Of a stretch of 64,000 nucleotides of DNA, positions 11,601 through 23,000 are shown one piece after another; the stretch's first letter is position 1, and each line of letters opens with the position of its first letter. Source of the DNA: Branchipolynoe longqiensis (taxonomy: Eukaryota; Annelida; Polychaeta; Phyllodocida; Polynoidae). The position numbers were made by a program, and so were the translations under genes. The DNA lies in contig CM059189.1 of assembly GCA_030323885.1 (NCBI GenBank), positions 47,189,015-47,253,014 of the forward strand. Direction: 5' to 3'. Under the pieces are notes generated by a model. That model had not been told where the DNA came from. It saw only the letters and a list, made by a program, of their open reading frames with translations, and made no database searches.

Positions 11601-14050
11601 GTGTGTGGTGGATATTGGGGGAGGTGTGTGTGGTGGATATTGGGGGAGGAAGGGTGTGTGTGGAGAATATTAAGGGGGAAGGTGTGTGTGGACGATATTG
11701 GGGGGAAGGTGTGTGTGGACGAGATTGGGGGGAGGGTGTGCGTGGATGATATTGGGAGGAATGTGTGTGGTGGATATTGGGGGAGGTGTGTGTGGTGGAT
11801 ATTGGGGGAGGAAGGGTGTGTGTGGAGAATATTAAGGGGGAAGGTGTGTGTGGACGATATTGGGGGGAAGGTGTGTCTGGACGAGATTGGGGGGGAGGGT
11901 GTGCGTGGATGATATTGGGAGGAATGTGTGTGGTGGATATTGGGGGAGGTGTGTGTGGTGGATATTGGGGGAGGAAGGGTGTGTGTGGAGAATATTAAGG
12001 GGGAAGGTGTGTGTGTACGATATTGGGGGGAAGGTGTGTGTGTGGACGATATTGGGGGAGGGTGTATGTGGATGATAATGGGTGGAGGGTATGTACGGAA
12101 AATACTGAAGGGAGGGGGAGGGTGTGGGAGGAGGGGTGTGTCGGGGAAGTTGTACGGGGAGGGCTTAAGGGGAGGAGGGTGTGGGGGGAAATAGTGGGAC
12201 GAGGGGTGAGAGTGGCAGAGAAGAAAATGGTGGGAGTAGGGCGCCGCGTCACGTCGCCATTAGGCTGCAGCCACATCCCTTACGCCGCGCCCCCTGGTGG
12301 CGCCCTCTGGTGTCGTCTCACGGCGGGCGTCTCCTGGTGGCAGCCTCTCGAACCCCATTCCGACATCCGTCCTACACCATCCTACGAACAACTCCACACA
12401 GGAATAATTGCCGCACATTTTAATGAATAACCGGGGAAGGTATTACCTAAACTGGTCGGGCAGAAAATAAACTTGATGTAAATAACATGCATGGCTTTTT
12501 GTATCCGTGGTTTAAGTTAGTTTTGGGTTGTTTTTCTTACATGGGGGGCCATACCTAGCTCAGGAGGAAACAACTGAGGTGGGGGGGGGGGGGGGGGGTT
12601 CGAGTACTCGATATAGAACGCTGCAATGATGACGTTTGGACCGATGGAGATGGGGGCGGGGGTGGGGGTAGGGGGGGGGGGGGGGGGAGGAGGGGGGAGG
12701 GAAGAGAGAGGAGAGAGGAGGGAGGAGAGTGCAGGGCGGAGGGAGGAGGGTGGAAGGAGGGAGAGGGTGGAAGGTGGAGGGAGGAGGGAGGAGGGAGGAG
12801 GGAGGAGGGTGGAGGGAGGAGGGAGGAGGGAGGAGGGTGGAGGGAGGAGGGTGGAGGGAGGACGGTGAAGGGAGGAGGGTGGAGGGAGGACCGTGGAGGG
12901 AGGAGGGAGGAGAGTGGATGGAGGAGGGAGGATGGAGAAGGGAGGAGGAGGAGGAGAGGAGGAGAGAGGAGGGTGGAGGGAGGAGGGAGGGAGGAGGGGG
13001 GGAGGAGGAGGGAGGGAGGAGGGAGGAAGGAGGGAGGAAGGGGGGAGGGAGGAGGGAGGGAGGAGGGAGGGAGGAGGATGGAGGGAGGGAGGAGGGGAGG
13101 AAGGAGGAGGGAGGATGGAGGCGGGTGGAGGGAGGAGAGAGAAGGGAGGAGGGAGGAGGGTGGAGGGAGGAGGGGTGGAAGCGGGGGTAGGGGTTGGTCG
13201 CAGGGTATGTCGGGAGGCAGAGATCCATTAGTCCCTCCCCCCGCGAGATGATGTACCCTTACCCACACATGCAACCCGCGCCTGTTCGCAAGGGGACTGC
13301 GTACGCGGGCGTGCGTGCGAGTGTGTGTGTGGAAGTTGGTATGATCCTGCGTGTGTGCGTGAATGTTGTTTGTTTGTTTTTGTTTTACGTCCTAGCAACA
13401 TATAAGGTCATATCAGGACGGGTACCGACTTGTGACAGTGAGCACTCATGGCGACTTTTATAGTGCTGCCCTACTGGGAAATCAGGCCGCCGGAACCATG
13501 ACCCGATATCCCACTCAGTCACATTATCCTGACACTGAGCTAACCAGTCCTTGCCCTATCCTATTAATGCTGAGCACCAGGCTAGGAAGCGACAAGTATC
13601 AATTTGATAAGTCATTGGTTTGACTCGATCCGGAACCAAACTCCCAACCTTCCGCACGCGAGGCCAGCGCTCTGCCGATTACGCCACCACTCCCGGTTTA
13701 TGCAGCTTTAACTAACCTCTCTCCGACCATGGCCCAAAGTGAAACTGCTTTCCTCGCGCGTCTCACAGTCACATGTAGAGACGTATCTATCTACATGTGT
13801 TCTTAGACGACACGCCCCATGCTTTCTTCTTTTATTCTTCAGGGATGAAAGTGGTCTCCGGGGGAAAAAAAGCGGAAATCTACCGTCATATTATCTGTTA
13901 ATAATGTTGCTCCAATAATAGCACATTATCCTAGTAATTATTATTACTATTATATAATAGAAGAGCCATAATTATGGCGAAAAAAATAGATACTACTACT
14001 GGACTAGTTTTTGCCATGAATATGGTCTTTGTTTCTCATACAGCATTCTT

Positions 14051-14097
<47 letters not shown>

Positions 14098-17000
14098 TAA
14101 TATACCACTAGCTTTTCACCATTATATGACCGTTCTTGTCGACACTGCGAATTTCCGCGAAAATGCGGATCTTATCCCATAGGCTTAGCACTGTCAGGGA
14201 ATCGCGGAAAATTCCCGGAAGTCAGGTTTAGTACACTACTCTCCTAGCACTATCCTAGCTACGTTTCACTGACCAGTCAGTAGAGACTATCCTTGGAGAG
14301 TGTACCGTTGTCCTTGTTGTGACTGTATTATCGCCCAAGCTGACAATCCCCCCCTTTTCTCTCGCCGCACTCACTACTTGCTTTGCTGTTTGATTGGGTT
14401 TTATGTCCTAATAATATCGAAGGTCATATGAGAACTGGATTCGAACTGACCATTTTTTTGGTTATATTATATATGTTCTAGGCATTTTGTGAACGTTAAT
14501 CGGTGGGGGGGGGGGGGGGGGTATCGCGGAGATCCGAGAACTCGCGGAGAACTTTCATCCCGGATTTCTTCTTCTAGAAAAATGCCAGCAGACCAGAAAG
14601 ATCGCTTCAGAATCTAATTCTATTTGCGAGGCCCAAGAGTCCTTTGCTGTACCAAGGGCACAGGTTTCAGTGGGTTCTGCCGAACAGCGGGGGGGGGGGG
14701 GGGAGGGATAGAGGGAAGGGAGGGGAGGGGAGGGGAGGGGAGGGGAGGGGAGGGGAGGGGAGGGGGAAGGAGGGAGGGGGAGGGGAGGGGAGAGGGGAGG
14801 GGAGGGGAGGGGAGGGGAGGGGAGGGGAGGGGAGGGGAGGGGATGGGGGGCGGGGGGAGGGGGGAGGGGGAGGGGGGGAGGGGAGGGGGGAGGGAGGCGA
14901 TGGGGGGGGGGGATTGGGGGGGAGGGGGTGGGAGGGGGGGATTGCGGAGGGGAGGCGGAGGGGAGGGGATTGGGCAGGGGAGGGCGATTGGGAGGGGAGG
15001 GGATTGGGAGGGGAGGGCGGGGCGGGGCGTTGCGGAGCAGGGCGGGGCAGGTCGGGGCGTGGCGTGACGGAGCAGGCGGAGCAGGGCGGGGATTGGGGGG
15101 GGCTTTGAAGAGGGTTGTTGTGTTGTTATTATAAAGCTGTTCTGGTGTATCATTGATTTCCCTAGAGGACAGTGTGGGTGAGTTGGAGGGAAAGCCTGCC
15201 GCCGCCCCCCCCCCCCCCCCCAACTCTGCTCCTGTCCCCTCTCCGGGGAAGATACCCCAGTCACCTCCATGAACCCTCTTCCACACCTCATGTAGCCCTC
15301 CGCCCTCCGCCCTGCCCCACACCCCCGCACCGAACTCCCAGCATTCTCAACCGGATAGTAGTTTGAATCCTGGCCGAGTCAAACCAATGACATACAAAAT
15401 TTGTACTTTTCGCTTCCGAGTCTGGCGCTTAGCATTACCAAGATAGGGCAAGGACTGGTTAGCTCAGTGTCAGGATAATGTGACTGAGTGGGATATTGGG
15501 TCATGGTGGCGACGGCCTTGTCTCCCAGTGGGGTAGCACTATAAAGTCGTCATGAGTGTCCTTTGTCGCAAGTCGGTGCCTGTCCTGATATGCCTCTGGT
15601 TGTGTAAACACACCGGGTCACAGCTTCAGTCCTTCCTCAAGGACCACTGAGCCCTAACCCAGAAGAGCCCGTCCTGATATGACCTTAGATGTTGCTAGGA
15701 CGTAAAACAACAACAAACAAACAAACAAACAACCCAGAAGCGGCATATTCAATTTTTAACAACTCGTTGATTAAAAGAAAATCTCCCATTAAAAATCCTT
15801 TAAATTCAAGTTCACCAATTAAAGTTCTTCAATCACACAACACTCCCAATGTAATTCCCTAATTACAAAAGCACTCTAATTATAACTATGATTATCCAAT
15901 TAGAGCTCTCCAATTACTATTTCTTACTTATGACATCCAATCACAGATTTTTATTTCCCACCCCATTTCCTGGTCTGAAATTTCAATCATCGCGTAAAAG
16001 ATGTAGCGTTGTTTGCGTAACTATACATGACTGCCTGACCTGCTCTCTGGAGTGGTTGCCTGACCTGCTCTATATATGGGTTGCAAATGTATACAAAATG
16101 TAGAATAGGGTTGCGTGGCTCCGTGACCTGCTCTGTATATGGGTTGCCAATGTATACAAAATGTAGAATAGCGTTGCATAACTATAGCTGGCTCCATGAG
16201 CTGCTCTGTATATGGGTTGCCAATGTATACAAAATGTAGAATAGGGTTGCGTAACTATAGCTGGCTCCGTGACCTGCTCTTTATTTGAGTTGCCAATGTA
16301 TACAAAATGTAGAACAGGGTTGCGTAGCTATAGCTGGCTCTGTGACCTGCTCTGTAGATGGGTTGCCAATGGGTTCGAAATGTAGAATAGGTTTCCGTAA
16401 CCATAGCTGGATGTACGACCTGCTCTGTATATGGGCCGTCAACGTTTACTAAGCGTAGAATAGGTTTCCATAACTAAAGCTGGCTGCGTGACCTGCCCTG
16501 TATAAGGGTTGCCAATGTGTACGATATGTAGAATAGGTTTCTGTAACTATAGCTGGCTGCGTGACCTGCTCTATAGATGGGTTGCCAACATGTACAAAAC
16601 ATAGAATAGGTTTCCGTAACTATAGCTAGCTGCGTGACCTGCTCTATAGATGGGTTGCCAACATGTACAAAACATAGAATAGGTTTCCGTAACTATAGCT
16701 GGCTGCGTGACCTGCTCTATAGATGGGTTGCCAACATGTACAAAACATAGAATAGGTTTCCGTAACTATAGCTAGCTGCATAACCTGCTCTGTAGATGGG
16801 TTGCCAATGTGTACGAAATGTAGAATAGGTTTCCGTAACTATAGCTGGACGCGTGAACTGCTCCTTCAGTAGGTTGCCTCTGTGTCAGAAGACTGTAGTC
16901 TATCGGTAGCCTCCGGAATCTTTCTTTAGGGAATGTAATATAGATTTGCAGTTATTTATTAGAGTCGATAAGCCGAACCCACGGCCCCGAGGCATCTGGT

Positions 17001-20000
17001 TGTGTATAAAGTACAACAACTAGTTTGATACGCGGGTTCTTTTTAATATATACTTGTCTGGATACATGACAGGCAATTTCAACCCTGCTATTTTGAAAGG
17101 CAGCCACTATGCGGTATCTATTTGAAGGGGTGATGGGTGCTATAAAGGATTCTATTGTATACTACGCAATCTATTGGCAAGAGTAGGTGCTTAAAATGCA
17201 AATACACATGCATTCAATAGCATTCGCATATATATGCTTTCAATCGGATTCTTGCACCATTTTCTTTAGAATTTTGGATCTATTTTCCAATACAAGACCA
17301 GTTTTCTATATTCAATAAGGATGTAGACCCATTTTGAATACAGTTGGCTTAGTTCATTGAGTTGTACGTCCTAGCAACAACAAAGGTCAGTTCCATATTG
17401 AATAAGAGTAATTGAGTTGAATCTTCTATAGATTGTTTGTTTGTTGGGGTTTTACATCTTAGCAACATCTATGGTCATATAAGGTCAGGTGCCAACTTGT
17501 GACAGTGCGCAATCATGGCGACTTTATAGTGCTGCCACACTAGGAGATCAGGCCGTCGGCACCATGACCCTATATCCCATTCAGTCACATTATCCTGATA
17601 CTGAGCTAACCAGTCCTTGCCCTATCCTAGCAATTACAAGTGCCAGGCTAGGTAGCAACAGATATCAATTTTGCAAGTCAGACTGGGATTCAAACTCCCG
17701 ACCTGTCGCATGGGAACCCTGTGCTCTCGCAATTGGGACACCGGTATATCTTCAATAGAAGGCGAGTCCCGATTTCAATACCATTCTAACATTTTTATTT
17801 TCGATTTTCAGCGGGGTTCTAGTTTTGGCCTATAAAGCAGACAACCCCCCACCCCCTTATACACTGTACTGATGTCAAACGCTAAGTGTGGGAGTCTATC
17901 CATTGCACTACAATACAGATCTAAATCTGCATTGCACAAGATGGATGGCTGACCCTGGAGGTAGACTACATTAATACGGCTAGTAATCCTCCTTGTATTT
18001 TTGTTGATTTTAGACTACAGTAAAACCTCTCTAAATAGACCGACCATGTGACAGACTTTAAAATGGTCCATTTAAGGAGGTGGTTGGCTTAGGGAGTTTC
18101 TTTAATCGGTACAATGGTATTGTATGGGCGATCATTTAGGACTCAAATAAAGCAATCGCTATATTAGGGAGTGGTCGATCTGTGGAGGTGGTCGGTTAGA
18201 GAGGTTTTACTGTATATTATATGTGAATGAATGCAACATAATATGGCCGGAAGACCAGTGCCTCGGCGATGAAAAAAATAGCAAATAAAATGATCATTTA
18301 ACAAAAACAAAAAAAAAGTGCTGATGGCAGCCACCGACATCCCATACTACACTAATAGACCGTAACCGATCGACCGGGTGGGGTGGCCGAAACAGTAGAG
18401 CGCGGGCCTCGCGTGCAGGAAATCAAAGGTTTGGTTCCCAGTCGAGTTAAACCAATGACTTATCAAATTGATACTTATCACTTCCTAGCCTGGTGCTCGG
18501 CATTAACAGGATAGGGTAAGGACTGGTTAGCTCAGTGTCAGGATAATTTGAGTGGGATATCGGGTCATGATGCCAGCGACCTGGTCTCCCAGTGGGGTGG
18601 CACTATAAAGTCATCACGAGTGCGCACTGTCGCAAATCGGTACCCTTCCTGATATGACCATAGCTGCCTCTGGCTGTGTAAACTTACCAAGTCACAGCTT
18701 CAGTCGAATCTCACGATCTACCAAAACGGGAAACGGACGCTCAACTCATTCGGCCATCCCGTCTGGTATTATTATTAATTACTGGCCCATGACCAGCTTT
18801 AGTTAGATAAGCATGTCTTCCCAGGGCCAGTCCTTTGTTGAAGAGGCTGGTGAGGTGTTCACAGATAGCTTAGGGACACCGGACTCCAATAGCTGGGACT
18901 AACAGCCGCCAAATGTCGTTATTGGGCACAGAACAAATGCTGATAGGGGACGCCACTGTGTGGCCAGTACCACGCAGATCACGTGACGTGTAGCAGCTCA
19001 AGGGCAGCGCGTCCTGGTGAGAACGGATCGATTTGGTCTGGTCTGATGGTGTACAGGAGCTTAGGGCTGGCATTCTGTAAATGCCTAGTGCGGCATACGT
19101 CAAGCATCAATGAATGCGGCATGCAACGTGTGGCAATGAATGTGGCATGCGCATGCGGCAAGAGATATCCAACGTGCACCATGTCATATAAGAGTTGCGG
19201 TATATGAAGTATGATATGACATGCCCCATGTCATATCATGGGGTATGTCATATCATGCGGTAAGTGACATGCGACAAGCTTGGTTGTTTGGTTGGTTGTT
19301 TTCAATCCTGGCAACATCTAAGGTCATATCAGGACGGGTTCGACTTGTGACAGTTCACACTCATGGCAACATGATAGTGCAGCCCCACTGGGAAATCAGG
19401 CCACCAGCACCATGACTCAATATCGCAGTCACATTATCCTGATACTGATCCTAACCAGTCCTAGCTCTATCCTAGTAATGTTGAGCACCAGGCTAGGTAG
19501 CAACAAGTATAAATTTGGTAAGTCCATTGGTATGACTCGAGTGGGATTTCAAACTCCCGACATTCTGCATGGGAAGCATGCGCTCTATTGATTCGGCCAT
19601 CGCGTCCAGTTTTAGATGTTGCTGAATGTGTTATTTATAAATCAGAAATTGAATAATTAAAAGAGGATCTCATCAGTCAATGTATGCAAACTACTTAACC
19701 GACGCAACAATCTAATGTCCAGTGTATGCAATGCATTAAATGCGTGTATTTTCTTTCAGACTGGTCGGGCGCATGATGCTGTGATACTTTCTGATGACGT
19801 CACACTGGACTAGATGGAATCAAGAGTTATTGTGGGTCTACAAGCCTCTTCACAATACAGAACGGACACCAAATATACCAAGTGTCAACAGGAGTTATGT
19901 GTGATTATATGGAATTAAGACTTACTGTGGGTCTACATTCTTCACTATCTGTGACACGAAATCGATCCAATGTCACACATATCATCAAAAGGAGTTATGT

Positions 20001-23000
20001 CTTACTAGATGAAATTAAGATGCATTATGGGTCTATAGGCTTCTTTGATATATGTGACAGACCCCAGATATATCAAGTGGCATGCGTGTCAATAGGAGTT
20101 ACGTCTGACTAGCTGGAATTAAGACATATTGTCAGTCTACAAGTTTCTTCGCCATATGTATCAAGTGGCATGCGTGTCAATAGGAGTTACGTCTGACTAT
20201 CTGGAATTAAGACATATTGTCAGTCTACAAGTTTCTTCGCCATATGTATCAAGTGGCATGCGTGTCAATAGGAGTTACGTCTGACTAGATGAAATTAAAA
20301 CTTATTGTAGGTCTACAAGCTTCTTTGAGATCTGTGGTGACAAACGCCAAAACGTATCAAGTGTCATGCGTGTCAATAGGAGTTACGTCTGACTAGATGA
20401 AATTAAAACTTATTGTGGGTCTACAAGCTTCTTCGCTATCTGTGATGGACATCATACGTATCAAGTGTCAAGCGTGTCAACAGGAGTTACCCTTGATGTT
20501 GACGGAGTTTTGTACAAGAGATGATGAGGCATGCCTTGGTGATGACACTACACTCTGCGTAATCTCTATGGTTACAACAGCATTGTCTGTGCCTTGCCTA
20601 TAGAGGGCAACACCCTGCAATGCAGGTGGTGCCATCTTTCGTCAATGGCCATGACAAATATTATTACATCATCATAAATAGCAGCAGTGTGTAGAAACGG
20701 AGACAAATGGAACAGCAGTTGTAACAGCAGCAGTTGTAACAGCAGCAGTTGTAACAGCAGCAAAAACAGCAACAGCACCAAAATGGATCTGTCAATAGGG
20801 GGATACACCGTGGAAGAGCTTCAGTTACTGTCAAGCCTGCGTGGAAATATTACCCGCGGAGCAGGACGAGGCGTTGGTGACCTTGGCATCAGCATTGGTG
20901 ACCTGGGCCTCACCAGGGAGGATGCGTGGAACTACAGCATGGCTTCACGCTCCATCGGAGAGAAGCTCATGATCAATCCTCCGCCAACAAGCAACAAGGA
21001 GGTAGCCGGCCTCATCGTCGTTGCCACGGTTGGCATGATTGGCAACTTCGGCATCCTCATTGTCATCCTTGTGCTCAGCTCGTTGCGCCGAGCCTCCAAC
21101 GCCTTCCTGTTCCATCAGTCGGCGCTTGACTTGCTCAAGTCAGCCTACTGCCTGCCATTTGCCCAGACAATGGTGTCAGACCAGCCACCTGCATTCTGCT
21201 CCATGATGGGCGGTTCTTACATCGTCTTTGTCACCACTTCTGCCTTCAACCTGCTGGCGATCGTTATGAATGAAGCGTACCAGTTTGCTGACCTCATGAT
21301 GGGCATAAAGGACTCGCGCAACTACTGCTGCGTCATCTTTGGTATCTTCATGATCTGGTTCGCCTCAATCATCATGAATCTTGGAGTCGCTTTCATCCCA
21401 GGCAACCCAAGCTTTGACCGCGAGATGGGTCACTGCATTTTTGTATATGGGATCACACGAAACTATGTGTTGCATATGCTGTGGATAGTGCTCATCACCA
21501 TGGCCCTCATTCTGACATCCGTCTACCTGCGCATGCTCTACATTGACATCCGGCGCAGCTCCTACTACCGCATGACAACCTTGATACGTGCAACCGTCAC
21601 CATAGATACCCACTCTCGGACCGCCAGTCAGCGTAGACAAAGCTACCAACGAGAAAAACACCATGTCAAGCGGGTTCTACGTGTCACCCGCAAGAAGCTC
21701 TACCTCCTCATTGCCATGACAGTGTTCTTCGTCCTCTTCTGGTACCCTTTGTTTATGCTGACAGCCAGTGACCCTGGGTTCAATATTGCACCCGATATCT
21801 ACAAGACAGTCACGATTGTCGCATGGTGCAATCCAACCGTCACACCCATAATCCTCTTCTTCTTCATAAAGACCGTGTGCTGCTGCCGCGACTCGGACGC
21901 AGTCATGACACTGCTCACCGAAGGGCTACCAGAGAATGAGCGGCCCGGTGCACAGGAAAATTCAGCGTCTCAGGACTTTGACCCGCACGGGGTCTCTAGC
22001 ACTGATGACAAGGGAGATGCTGACGATGAAGAAGAGGGCGACTGCGATGACCAAAGTGAGCACCAGCGGCTCAACGAGGGCGATAGTGAACAGACCTTAG
22101 ACCCATGCACGACGCACATCACACCAAACAGCGGCATCTACAACCAATTCTACACGCACGATGCCGCTGCCATATCCATGTCCTCGCTGTCCTCACAAGG
22201 CGGAGCAGTCGGTGGCGACTCCCTAGACGGTGGCCTCTCGGGCCTTTTGGAAGACGACACAATCACAAGCGCATATGCGCTAGAGGAAAGGTCCCTATCC
22301 AATTCCGGATGCCCGACAGGGGGTGCCAGTGTCAACAGTGTCACAAGCCGCCTTGACGGTTCTACGTCCGTCAGCACCTGCTACACAGAGGCACCGACTC
22401 GCTCGAGCAGCGTTGATGTCCACGACACGCCGGATCACCATGCAAACAGCGACCGGCGCCGAGGACAGAGTCTGCGCAAGGACGGAAAGTCCGCATCACT
22501 ATGGATTTGAACAACCCCCTCCCTCCACCCCCCACCCCACCGAACCCCCACCACCACCACCACCCACCTCCAACCCAAAATGTACTATCCCGTATTTGAC
22601 ACTGAGACATATCATAGAGCACCATGTGATAGCGAACTCAACCAACCCGCCCCCGTGACAGTGACACCAGCGGCGCGCAGCACACTCAGCGTAGCCTACA
22701 CGACTGCACACAGCGGCTACAGGTGGCCAACGCCCGCGGCGTGCTGCCACCTGGGGTCAAAACGAGCCGGTAGGGGAGTCAACTGGCGCCCATGGCGACA
22801 CTAGCTGGTACTACGCGCCGAACGCTGCTACGTAACTAGGTCACGTGTCTGATGACGTCACACACGGACAGCGTCGAAGTGTGTACGTGTGTACGCAACA
22901 GCATAATGTCCGTTCTAGTAACGAGCCCACCAGACGCCTAGATGGTAAGCCTATAAATGTCCACAATTACACACTAGGAATTACAAATAAAATATAAAGT

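Noticed and set aside
10910..12430. Long open frames rich in Gly, Trp and Val
   Set aside because: They arise from the G-rich minisatellite in several frames at once and have no codon bias or domain.
12555..13274. Long Pro/Ser-rich reverse open frames
   Set aside because: Reverse strand of the GGAGGGA repeat; two frames are open together, which is a repeat artefact.
14555..15330. Pro-rich and Gly/Arg-rich open frames on both strands
   Set aside because: Produced by the GGGGA tract; no conserved sequence outside it.
16025..16870. CRISPR array
   Set aside because: The spacing is regular, but whole 73-bp units are similar with no unique spacers, and this is animal DNA.
20687..20782. Longer GPCR start upstream of the ATG
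   Set aside because: The frame is open from 20687, but the first codon there is GTG and the stretch is a CAG-type repeat. The ATG at 20783 has a good context, so I use it.
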